Assembly: GCA_001632425.1 (NCBI GenBank)
Contig: KV425571.1
Span: 25,460-89,459 of the forward strand
Direction of reading: 5' to 3'
Length of the DNA stretch: 64,000 nt
Origin: Neolentinus lepideus HHB14362 ss-1
Lineage: Eukaryota > Basidiomycota > Agaricomycetes > Gloeophyllales > Gloeophyllaceae
Shown one piece after another: positions 33,816 to 44,440 of this stretch. Position numbers and translations under genes: made by a program. The stretch's first letter is position 1. Every line of letters begins with the position of its first letter. The notes under the pieces are model-generated. The model was given only the letters and a program-made list of their open reading frames with translations, ran no database searches and was not told the origin of the DNA.

Positions 33816-34594
33816 TTCCATTGCTTTTCTTTACTTTATCGGTCTCTGGTTCATGGGTTGCTGTTGCATGTATATGACCTTGACTTCACAACCAGTGTTG
33901 TCGCTTTTACGAGTTCACGTTGCACATACTATTCTATACCACTTTATCTGCTGTTTTCATGTTCATACGCTTACGCCCGGTCATGGCTGTTGTACCATGT
34001 CTGTATCATCCGTGTAACGGTCACTGCGGATCGAATGCATTTGGAGTTTAGTTTTCGTTCCGGTCCAACCATCGATCTCGGGTTTCTTGTATACGACGTT
34101 TCGTGCGGCGAACGGACAATAATTAAGGAACCTCAGCTTATGAGCGAGCGCTGAGCCGTTGCCGATATGCCACCTGCCTCGCCACAACTGCGCCAAGTTC
34201 GCATTGCTGGACCTATGTTTATAACGGAGGTTGTTCTGCGCGATACCTCTGTTTCGCTCTCGCGATCAAACACTTGGTATTAGTGTCTAGCAGTGCGCTA
34301 CGTGCGTAAATCTCAGGGTTGCCTTTTGCGAGGCGTTCAAGACTGAAGAAGCGGACAAACTGAGAGACGGATCAGAGTCCATAAGCGAGCGGAAGCAATG
34401 TACATCGAACTAATAAGGTGATCTAATCTGATATTGCACCAATTCATCGGGTTCTGTTGCATCAACTCAGGACTGTTCATGCCCGCCACCAGCAACGACT
34501 CGGATCTCGGGAACGCGAGGCCATACTCACGGCAGACGGTGGACCTCTGGTGCGCACGCCTCCGTTTCTCCGTACCAACGAGCGCTGAGCTGGC
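33816..34594. other. Intergenic, no gene seen
   Basis: This is the 3' flank of the F-box gene and promoter region of the transporter. Nothing specific is recognised. Confidence 0.5.
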
Positions 34595-37251
34595 ATGACC
34601 GCGTCGGAAGAGGACTACCTGCTTGCCGCAGAGACTGCGGACGACGAATTAGAGCAGGATGGAGACGACACTCTCGCGGCGGACGAGGCGGACGTGACCA
34701 ACGGCGTCAAGACGGTTGAGGCTACGGAACAGGTGTATGGACGGTACTCGAGATGGTTCCTATTCTTAGGGTGCGTACAGCAGCGGTCGAGATTATGGGC
34801 GCATGATGACCGCGTTGCGATCTGTCAGACTTGCTTCGGCGGCGTATATCTACTCCTTAGATGGGTGCACGACACCCTATTACCTGACTTTCGCGACATC
34901 CACATTCGGAGAGCATAGCTTGATTAGTGCAATTCAAGTGTCGCAGTCGATCATTAGTGAGCACGCTCGCTGGTTCTCTTCGAGACATGAGACTGACGAT
35001 GCTACAGTTGCTGTTGGAAAGCCGGTGATCGCCAAGATAGCTGACATATCTTCTAGAGGCATCGCATACCTCATCGTTTGTGAGTTTCTAGGACTCTGAA
35101 AGTCCTACGTTAGGTCCTAGACTTATCGACTTCCGTCTTATAAAAGTGGTGTTCTATGTTCTTGGTGAGCGACTCGACAATCTGATCCGTCTGTCGTGCT
35201 GATACCCTGTAGGATACATACTCATCGCATCCGCCTCCGGAATCGCATCCATAGCGGGCGGAATTATCACATACTCTATGTACGATTCTCCTCATTCGTC
35301 CCCGTAACTGTTCACCTACATCTCCCATCCTCATAGTGGGTATACGTAAGCCTGTCTCACTTCTCAGTCAGCCGTACAGGTCTCATGAAGTTCGGCCATA
35401 TCAGCGGCTTACAGCTCCTCACTCAAATTATCATCGCTGACATCACCACCCTCAAATGGCGCGGGCTCGTCTCGGCGCTCGTCTCTTCGCCATTCCTGAT
35501 TAACGCCTGGGTGGGCGCGAATATCGCTGACTCGATCTTGAAGAACGCCGGATGGCGATGGGGCTGTAAGTCCTTCCCTGCCTCCCAATGTCCGTCCTTC
35601 CTGATTCTTGTGTGCACATGCACAGATCGGATGTTTATAATTCTCGTCCCCCTCGCACTCGCCCCTCTCATCGTCACTCTCCTCTGGGCCGAACGTAAAG
35701 CCAAACGCCTCGGTATCGTCGATAGGACTATTCACGGTCATTCGCGTATCCATACCCGTTCGCTCTCCGTTGTGTCCTCTGGTTTCCTGGGGCAGAAACG
35801 CACGCGGGTGGGGAAGGTGTGGCGGACGCTGGAGACCTTGGACTTCGTCGGGCTGGTGTTGTTCGGATTGGCGGTGTATTTGGTGCTAATACCGTTTACG
35901 TTGGCGAAGGAGAACGGTCGGTGTCCCTGTTACTTGTTTTGCGCGGCGTGCTGAAAGTGAATTGGCAGGACATGCGAAGACAGGTTCTGGATGGCTTTCC
36001 GTGCTCGGATGTGTCCTCTTCGGGTTGTTCATCGTATGGGAACGCAAGTTCGCGAAACGCCCATTGTTCCCGCTTAGGCTGGTCCACAACTGGAGTGTCG
36101 TGGCGGCGTGTTTGATCGGATTTACTGACTTTGTAAGTCCTCTATATTGCATTTGTTTCCATCGGTTACTGAGATAGCATCATGTCATGTCGTTCAGGTC
36201 TCATTTTATCTCACATTCACCTATCTATATTCATTTATCTTGGTTGTGAAGACTTGGTGAGTTCTCCAGATACCAGTTTTATCGCATGAGACTTGAACTG
36301 TGAATAGGACTCTCATCGAGGCCAACTACTTCCTACAAACGCAGATGCTAGGACTCACTGTGGCAGGTATCATGGTGGGCATCCTCATGCGCTACCTACA
36401 ACGATACAAGGTATCGTACTATCCTTACACATCACTACAAGCACGACTCACTGTTAACCTTCTAGCCGCTTTTGATATTCGGTCTCTGCATACGCCTTCT
36501 GTAAGCTACTCCGTGTTTACTTCTGATATCTATACACTGACCCGATTCTAGTGGTGTAGGCCTAATGGTCCGCTCACGTGGCGCAAAAGGTTCGACCTTC
36601 GAGCTCGTCTTGACGCAGCTCCTGCAAGGAGCTGGTGGCGGGTTTGCCGCCATATCTTCCCTCGTCGGCGCCCAGGCTTCTGTTCACCATCTGGATCTTG
36701 CGATGGTTACCGCCATGGTGTTGTTGTTGACGGAAATTGGTGGGGCTGTTGGTGGGGCATTCGGTATGTACTTGCTTAACCACGATGCCGAAGTTGCCCG
36801 TCTGGTAGTTGCTGACTTGGAATGCGCCCTATAGCCGGTGCGATTTGGGCAAATGTGATGCCTCAGAAGCTGAGGGCGTATCTACCGAATTTGTCTCAGA
36901 AGGAGATTGAGGAGCTATATGGGAGTATACAGAAAGCGGCTGAGCATCCACGCGGACATCCCGTACGGGAGGGCGTGATTCACGGTGCGTTTCCAATTTG
37001 AACAAGTCGTATACCCTGGGTCTGGTCGGAACTGAATCCGTCTCCTTGTAGCCTATGATGATACTATGATGATCATGTGCGTGACGGCGACTGTGTTGAG
37101 CGTTTTGCCTTTGCTCGTCTCGTTCACGATGCCGAACTGGTACCTCGGGGATACTCACAATGCTGTGGACGACGAGGATGGACAGTCGTCGGAGAGAAGA
37201 AGGAGCACATATATATCGCCTGAGGGGAGGAGTGTTAGTACTGATACTTAG
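34595..37251 (+). CDS. Siderophore-iron transporter, SIT/ARN family (MFS)
   Basis: Fifteen exons are 34595-34770, 34829-34956, 35008-35079, 35147-35164, 35213-35279, 35337-35345, 35405-35565, 35626-35916, 35984-36132, 36198-36256, 36308-36410, 36466-36500, 36552-36763, 36835-36984 and 37052-37251. They join in phase to give 609 residues. An acidic N-terminus is followed by family landmarks: YIYSLDGCTTPYYLTFATS, AVGKPVIAKIADISSRG, VFYVLGYILIASAS, IGYTGLQLLTQIIIADITTL, KWRGLVSALVSSPFLINAWV, WAERKAKRLGIV and LTQLLQGAGGGFAAISSLVGAQASV. These are typical of SIT transporters with 14 membrane helices that import ferric siderophores by proton symport. The 9-nt exon (35337-35345) and 18-nt exon (35147-35164) are needed to restore the IGYTG and VFYVLG motifs. 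The C-terminal loop ends NWYLGDTHNAVDDEDG. Confidence 0.92.
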
Positions 37252-37463
37252 CCATAGCCGTTGCGGTGGACTGTAAAGAGGGCCCAAGGCGCTTTTTTGT
37301 AACTTAGCTTGGTTTCGTGTAATACCACAAGTATGCTGGGAAGGAATGCTTTTGTACTATCACTGCTATTTGGTGATGGATCTTGTCATCATTCTGCAGT
37401 TTTACTGTCACTTCGGAATTTCGAGTCTAGCCAAGCTGCAGACAGGACGCGTCTGTGGTGTTC

Positions 37464-37588
37464 AGCGGGGTCCGGGCCGGCCTGATGCCGCCGCCACAAG
37501 TGATGTCAGTGCTTAAAGTCACTTACTTTGGCCTCAGTTATTTCTTCCGTCCATGCTCTCGTGCAAAAGGGTTCTATGGCGCATCCAA
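37464..37588 (+). repeat. Orphan copy of the DUF255 gene's 5' region
   Basis: This stretch matches 44328-44440: cctccgccacaagtgatgtc, tttggcctcagttatttctt and catgctctc.tgca.aaggg. It includes the ATG and about the first 13 codons of the DUF255 gene (MLSCKRVLWRIQ here, [12 protein letters not shown] there). Here it contains a 10-bp insertion, aaagtcactt, and the frame soon stops. It is a duplicated promoter-plus-start fragment without its gene. Confidence 0.75.
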
Positions 37589-37767
37589 TATACCCATTTA
37601 ATGACAAAGTGCGAAAGCCATCGAAGATACAAATAACGATACTGCCCTAACGGAATATAAGTCGGATCTATGAATCACACCCCTACGCTTCAAATACGAC
37701 AATAAGATCAGGTCAACGATAAGCTCTTTCTTGCAAAGGGTGCATTAGTCAGGGACGACACCACTCA

Positions 37768-39536
37768 CTACGCAGAATAAACCTCTCCATCCCAAATAAA
37801 AACGTTCGTCTCGCTACTCTCCTTCAGCCCCCTCACAACCCACTTGACCTCGCCTTCCTCACCTCTCTCAACAACCACCGCCTTCAGCTCACACCGCGGA
37901 TCCTCAATCACCCTCAATTTCGGGAAGAACCCAACCATCTTCCTTATCCTCACCTGATCCACATGCTCGTTCCTCTCCACAACCCTAAGATATAGGATCC
38001 AGTTCCACGAGATCCGCTCGAGGTCGTAGAGGGCAGAGACCGTACTCATCCACTCGCTCTCATTAGTCTTTAACAGCCAGTATACTCAGTTGCCATTGCA
38101 TACGAAGATATATAGTCAGCTTACTAAGAATACGCCGCCAAACGAGAGTTCCGTAAGGTGCGGCACTAGCCTGGCCAGTTCAACCGGCGTCTTCACGCTC
38201 CTACACTCGAGGCCCAAGCGACATGATAGACGGGCGCGTCCTGAGAGCGTCTGCGAGCTGCGCTGTCCAAGGAGATTCCACCTGTTCCCCCTCGCCGAGG
38301 TCTCCTCCGTCCCCCTCCACTCCATCATCCCAACTGGTGTAAGGAGCCAGATGTACTGTCCGCATGAAATCTATTCCCTGCAGCGACTGGAGGTTGACTG
38401 CCACCTTGGGGTTCTTCAGTATCGCAGCCGCTACGGGACTTTGACAGTCAAGGGTATGGAGACTCGGGAGAGCGCCATCGGAGAGAGTGAGATATTGCCA
38501 GCCCGAGTCTAGAGTCATCCTGGAGAGTGTAAGGTGTTCTATACTTATATGACGGTCTAGGAAGGACGACAATAATGAAGTCTGGCAGGTAAAACCGTGC
38601 AAGTAGAGGTCGCGGAGGTTGGGCCAGTCGACCTTTTGAATAAGAAAGTCAATGCTGGCGCCGTGCGAATTAATGCTTAAGTTGAAGTGTAGATGAAGAC
38701 TCTGGAAGAAAGATCCGTCCATATGTGATATGATGTCAACGAGGTCATCCACTCAGAATGCCGGGCATTATATGCGCACCTTCATATCATAACAATTCTG
38801 AACGAGCATTTTGAGCAGCAGAGCCACGTCCTCCGTAGTAGAAGCACTCGTCGTTTCCTCCCTTCTAATATCTAAGGACGACAAGCCTCTAAGAGACAGG
38901 AACTAAGCAGACAAGTGAACACGGCGCATATATCCACAAAACGAGCGGACGTACCGACAGAGACACGATAATGGGCGGTGTATTAAGCTGTGCCCGTCCG
39001 GAACGACACTGCAGGTCCACGAATTGAACGTCCCTGACAGCGCTGAGTATCCTGAGAGTAGTCCAGATATCGTTCTCGCCCTGAATCACCGGTGTTCTGC
39101 GATACCACCGGAACCGGCGCAAGTTCTTCATTCTCTTCAAAGCGAGAATCATGTCACCTTCCCATTCGCGCAGAAGGTCTATTTCACGCGCCGGTTTGCC
39201 AGTTGGAGACTCGCCAAACCCGGAGTACTCTTGTGGCAGCCTTTCTTCACCAGCGGCGTCTCCTACAAGCGAATCCAAACCTGCAAACGCTCGATTGTTA
39301 TACAAAATGGTCAGAGAGCGGACCATGGAAGCATGCAGATCGTCGGGATGGGCCAGTCGCTTCCAGAGCGCTGGCATACACAACGGAGATCGTATGTCGT
39401 AATACTGGAGTTGGGAAGGTGCTATCGCGGAGTACAACGACCTACATGCGAGTGCGAACGATAATAGGTCTGTGCGAGAATCGACGGCACACGTGATGCC
39501 ATTAAGCATCTCTAGTGGAAGGCTGTCCAGACGCAT
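37768..39536 (-). pseudogene. F-box/LRR-like gene, copy G, with one frameshift
   Basis: Minus-strand exons are 39536-38955, 38902-38780, 38701 to about 38130, and a last exon ending at 37768. The F-box reads LPLEMLNGITCAVDSRTDLL, SFALACRSLYSAIAPSQLQYYDIR. It is followed by LWKRLAHPDDLHASMVRSLTIL, LKRMKNLRRFRWYRRTP, FLSLRGLSSLDI, PNLRDLYLHGF and the final WMSTVSALYDLERISWNW domain. In exon 3 the frame ends at a TAG (38203-38201) after PSIMSLGPRV. A shift by one base restores LGLECRSVKTPVELARLVPHLTEL, as in paralogues (SQLVELAGVTPSLTAL). One extra base near 38213 therefore breaks it, unless this is a sequence error. Otherwise the gene is complete, about 520 residues. Confidence 0.7.
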
Positions 39537-40317
39537 AGTGGGTAGGCGGAATCTCGGGGAGGGCTGGTTGCTGCTCGGAATTTGATTTTCCTAGTAGGGA
39601 TGGGAAGACGACGGAACCGCCATCAGCTGTGGGCTCCGTGATACATCAAGGTCGATACGCACGCGAAATCTAACTAAGGCTAGGTTTCTCTAACTTTTGT
39701 TTGCTGTTTAGAGCCTGAAGTTACTTCGCTTATCAGACAACTGCCAGTGTTGCATGCCTAAGACCTCAAAGAACGCAACTCGCCTCAGAATGTCATTCAG
39801 ATTGTCCCTGTAAATATAATGCGCTACGCGTGTCTTACTATGTTGCGAGGATCGCCTCTGACTCGGATATCCATAGACAATAATTGCCAGCATCCAGCCG
39901 GAGATAGTGGATGTCGACAGCAAGTCGAGAGACGGGGGAAGAAAGAGGGCAGAGGTGGGTCTGCAAGGACGCTTTATATGTAAATGTAAAATGGAAATCG
40001 CGCCCGTGATTCATAAATAGCGTGCAATCTCTAAGAAACAAGCGATGATTTACTGGAATTGATGGAAATATATCTGAGTCAGAAGTTGGCGATTTGTCAG
40101 AGCCATGTGATGTCACAGGTCGCGCTTGTCACGCTAGTCACATGCGCGTGAATCGAACGCACCTTGGTTTCCGCGTAAGGCTTGTCCCTTCATGCAGTGC
40201 ATTTGATTCCAGGGCGTACAATCAATCCAATCGCATCACACTTGAATCAAGACGACCATGTCAGCTCCTATTTTCACTAGAACCGATGTATCGCCCTTTG
40301 ATGAAGACGCCGTCGTA
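39537..40317. other. Intergenic, no gene seen
   Basis: No supported gene or repeat. It separates two F-box-type remnants. Confidence 0.4.
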
Positions 40318-40700
40318 ATGAACCGTCGAAAGCTGATTAACACCCAAATCATCAGACTCAAGAACTGTCTGAAGCTTTCCTTCTGATTGCTCGACTTCCG
40401 CCAGAGCTTCCAACTAAGATATTCTTGGACTACATGAATGCCGAGGAATGTAGCGCCTACGATACACTTCCGCGCTATGGGTATCTCTACCGTTTACGTA
40501 TCGCGCAAATCTGCTAGCACTGGCGCCAAGCCTTCCAAAACCCTAGGCTATGCTCGATATCCGCCGGACCGCAGCCCCACTCGTCTCGGTCTCGTTTACC
40601 CAGCCCCGACTTGACCATTACGTTTCCTTACACACCAACTCGTTATTACATGCCACCGTGCTTCTGCCATGTCGACTCGCATGGACACTGCAGCACGTAA
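40318..40700 (+). pseudogene. Relic of an F-box protein, RLPPEL type
   Basis: A frame starting at about 40365 reads LSEAFLLIARLPPELPTKIF, then LDYMNAEECSAYDTLPRYGY, LYRLRIAQIC, a TAG (40515-40517) and HWRQAFQNPRLCS. This matches the layout of the common Agaricomycete F-box (LPPEL..EIF ... VCrhWRqvAlntPrLW), with the TAG standing at the Arg/Lys before HW. Upstream, MNRRKLINTQIIRLKN from the ATG at 40318 fits the usual coiled start but lies in another frame. At least one frameshift and one stop make it a relic. Its 3' end overlaps the end of the minus-strand gene. Confidence 0.55.
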
Positions 40701-43186
40701 AACCCCCGAAAAACGTCGTGTACTGCGAGCTCATTTGACTGTTGTTGCCCAGTTAATGCATCGATAAGCTTAGTCCTAAACCACCATTGGCTCGTGAGCG
40801 ACAAACCCCAATGACAGTCCGTCTGATGTACTAACCGCGCCATCCAAAACACAGGATCCTGAAACACTTGGCCGCACAGAACGTGCAGCTCACTGTCTCT
40901 GCTAGACCGCATATCGTCGGCTGTCATAACCATGAACTGACCTCTATCCAGGAGTCGGTTTCGTGATCGCACTACATGGAGTTGTTGCTGGATCCTTTCT
41001 GAAGGCACTGTGATTGGTTTGTATTCCGCCTCTCCCATATCGTCTATTGATACCCAGCGAAGATTGCGATATGAATCTTGAACAATGAGTAACATGAGCG
41101 AATAGTCAGGATCATACGTCCTGCCTGTAGTCCAGGGACCTTGATGGTGGTCGGCGAATACCTATGCTGTCATATAGGAAACATACAGCTGAAGACGAGA
41201 AATGACCTACCCCGAGTGGACCAAACTCCGGACGGCCGTAGGCAATGCCAGCGCAGCGAAGTCTCTGCTTTGGGCCCTCGTCGGATAATTGGCGCATCAT
41301 TGCTGCCGCTCTTCGACTATGCAACCAATTACTCGACGTCCTGTACGGCATTGCTAGAGCCTGCAGCTCGCGCTTGATTATGATATCGTAGTAAGGTGCG
41401 ACTGCACGGAGTAGGCGTGGCGACATTGCGATAGCATCGGAAGTATCTTCACTGCGACAAAAGTTGTCTATGAGGTGCTGATGATGCTACAGCAGTGAAC
41501 GTACTGCATTATGATCAACATGACCTGATTACATAGGTCCTTGACTCGGGAAAGCGGGACGTAGCGCGGGATATCATATCCGCCGTGTTCGAGCGTAACT
41601 TGTCGCTCCTCTTGAATAATGCCCGCAAGGTCGAACAGCAGGCTAGTTGCTTCTGTCATCAACAAAAATACGGGATCTCCTATTTGAGCGGTTCTCGGGC
41701 CCCCGAACAACGTAGATTCTTGATGCGATCGCATGAGTCCTCTCAAGGCTCTAATGCCGTCTCGAGCCTGGAAGCTCATAAATAACGCCAGGATAGGAAA
41801 CCGAAAGAAGTTGTCGCAGATCTCCCGTAAGTGTTTGAAGGAGATCAACAATATTGCTTCCGGAAAGTTCAGTCTAACAGAGTAGCACGGGTTGACGAAT
41901 GTACGCCAGAATGAGTAGTAGGAAAGAGAGTATATGCCATCACATACCTCAGATGGAAAAGGGGCATCCAGAGTGTATACCAGGCCCACGCAGATGAAGC
42001 GATATGACATTGACGGGTAATATCCCACTGATTGAAGGCCCACTTTGTTGCGAAGTCGTACAGGCCTACCATGAGAGGATAGATGGTGCCGTAGACTACT
42101 GGGTTAGATGCAGATACGAGCAGACGCCACAAATAATCTACGATATCGGCGTTTAGGCTTGCCCTTAATACGGGAAGCATGGATGCCAAGGATGACTCCT
42201 GCGAGACAAGTGACCGCGAGATCCTCGCGGCAGAAATAATCTGCAGTTGCGGCTCCCTGCTAATATTGAGTTCATACATACAGCTGATACGTCGTGACTT
42301 ACAGAAGGCTCCGAATAAGGGCAGACATGCAATCCCCAATATGTGGAAGTAATGACGTTCGCTCCCTCTCGGGTAAATACCAATGATGAGCCAAGTTAAC
42401 TTCTAGGGCGTCGAATTTTTTGATCGTAGGAATGATGGCTTCTTCACTAAGAGTGAGCAGTACGAGACGAGAGGGGAGAATCAGGGTATGGTCCGAAGAG
42501 AGTCTCAATTCATGGATTAGGGTGTGGAAGGCTTCCATAGTGTTGAGCCCTACAAATATTTCACGTGTATGGGCATGGAAAGAGGCGAGAATAAAGATGT
42601 GATATGCAATCAGAAGATTGGTGGAAGAATTGCTTCGTTTTCTAATATTTGGTTAGCTTTGGTCGTGCGATAAAGTCAAGACTGCATACCGCAATTCATT
42701 CACCAATTTCTGACATCCGGCGACAAATATTGCGCTCATCGAGAGCGAGCGAGCGAGTGATTCATGGCAGGTATGACAGAAAGGCAATGAAAGTAGTTCC
42801 ACGACTTCGGTCACAGTGGGTGGTCTTCGGCTAAGCCCGATGTTCGGTTTGTGTCCTCCCTCCGGCCAATAATTGGGACAGAAGTCATATCGGCATTTCC
42901 GCAAAGACCAGTCAATGGAGTTGATCATGCGCCCAACGAGCGCATTGGGGCCCCGTCCCAGATGGCGTGCGGAGATGCGACTGATGAAGCTTGCCAGGTG
43001 CTGCCCAAAGAAAGTGAGGAACTTGTCCATAGTTCGTCCGGGTCCAATAGCGTCAGAGATGCTGGACGTCGACGATATCGTATCAGTGATGGAGATTGCA
43101 ACAGGAGAATAACCATCATTGAGGTTGAGTGAAAATGAATTTTGGTCCAGAATCACAACGCGTGGAGCAGCTGGGCGGGATGACAT
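40646..43186 (-). CDS. Unrecognised 747-residue protein
   Basis: Six exons on the minus strand are 43186-42690, 42641-42303, 42256-41948, 41873-41525, 41477-41222 and 41139-40646. They join in phase to give 747 residues. I do not recognise a domain. The N-terminal third has a Ser/Ile-rich stretch (ISITDTISSTSSISDAIGPG) and a Cys/His-containing part (CRYDFCPNYW, LPFCHTCHESL) that could bind a metal but does not fit a known finger. The middle is helical and leucine-rich (LLIAYHIFILASFHAHT, LHRLVLLTLSEEA-like pieces). The last part has FGPWTTGRTYDPDYSLMLLI, QQQLHVVRSRNRLL and WMARLVHQTDCHWGL. No signal peptide is evident. Start at 43186 (MSSRPAAP) is chosen because an in-frame upstream extension looks random. 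All splice sites are GT-AG, suggesting a real gene. Confidence 0.7.
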
Positions 43187-44327
43187 TGAGCAATGTACAT
43201 GAGGAAAGGGCGAGAGAAGATTCCAGAGAAACGAGTCTTTATATAAGACGTGAAAGGCGCTCAAAGTAAGAACCCAAGACCCTAGCATTTCCCGTGAAAG
43301 TTCGAGCTCCAATGAATGTACCAACACTTCGGGGCCAGTAAGCCTATCCGTACTTAATGCATTTTAAGGTCGCACCTACCCACTTCGTGCCGTGCGCTAC
43401 TAGAGACAACATCTTTGGCGTATGTCTGCTCGCCTCCCATAACAGTACAGACAAGTTTTGTGGTGCGTTTGGTATATTTGAGGAGCGATTACCACGACCA
43501 CTGAAAGTAGAAGACAGACCTCGTAATCCAGGATTCCGAATGATAGGCAGTGCCTACCCATTCGCGGATGAACTACACGCAATGAACTTTCGACAAGACA
43601 ACTAAGGACCCGGTCAGCCCAGGACACACCGCTCGCCTGGGCTCACGTTCAGGAGACTTTGTGAGATCATACCTAAAAATATGCATGAAGTTTAGCTCAT
43701 TTTCTCATAAATTGCCTGGAGATTGTTAGCGACAATATTCGCCGCACACCATAGCAAACGCCCGCAGTAAACAGGTATACGTATGTCTGGCTGTCTTCGC
43801 GCAGTCCACCAAGACGCCGTGAAGATCCGTTCAAAAGTCACTACTTATCTAAGACCCTAGGCGCCTTGAATTTGTAGGCTAGTTTGACAGAACTATACTT
43901 AGCAGCGAAATCTCGCAGATGACCTGAGCGGTGTTTACTGCAGTATGAATGGAGATTAATATGGCCTGTTATGGTGACTTGAACACTAAAGAGAAAAAGG
44001 AAGAGCGTTAACGCACCTCGAGCTCAAGAGTAATAATACTAGCGTATTACTGAACCAGGATGAAGACATAGCACATCAACACTGCATAACATTCCATCGA
44101 CTGTAGCAGGAGTCGGTGTCGAAATCATAGAGGTTGAGCGTAGGCGCTGCTCGAGGCCACCGGTGCAGAACAGGTTATGCAAGTAAGCGTCAGGGGTATA
44201 TCCCCATTGAGTTGATGACTCAGTTAAAGTCTCATTTGTATCTCTTGAGCTGAGTGCAGTGGTCTTTCTAAGTCGAACCAGCCTGCAAACAATGTATGCG
44301 GCGTATGCCGAAGTCACGACGGATCAA
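43187..44327. other. Intergenic, no gene seen
   Basis: This 1.1-kb region lies between divergent genes. Only short frames occur, and no repeat is recognised. Confidence 0.45.
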
Positions 44328-44440
44328 GGAGGTGGGCGTCCGGCTAATGCCTCCGCCACAAGTGATGTCAGTGCTTACTTTGGCCTCAGTTATTTCTTCC
44401 GTCCATGCTCTCATGCAGAAGGGCTCTATGGCGCATCCAA
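44328..44440 (+). repeat. Promoter and start segment duplicated at 37464
   Basis: This is the parent copy of the fragment at 37464-37588. It contains the immediate upstream region and first codons of the DUF255 gene. Confidence 0.75.

Noticed and set aside
35385..35954. A 189-codon frame beginning MKFGHISGLQ as the real start of the siderophore transporter exon
   Set aside because: MKFGHIS does not match the family. The microexon splice gives IGYTGLQ exactly, and the frame otherwise reads through the introns at 35566 and 35917.
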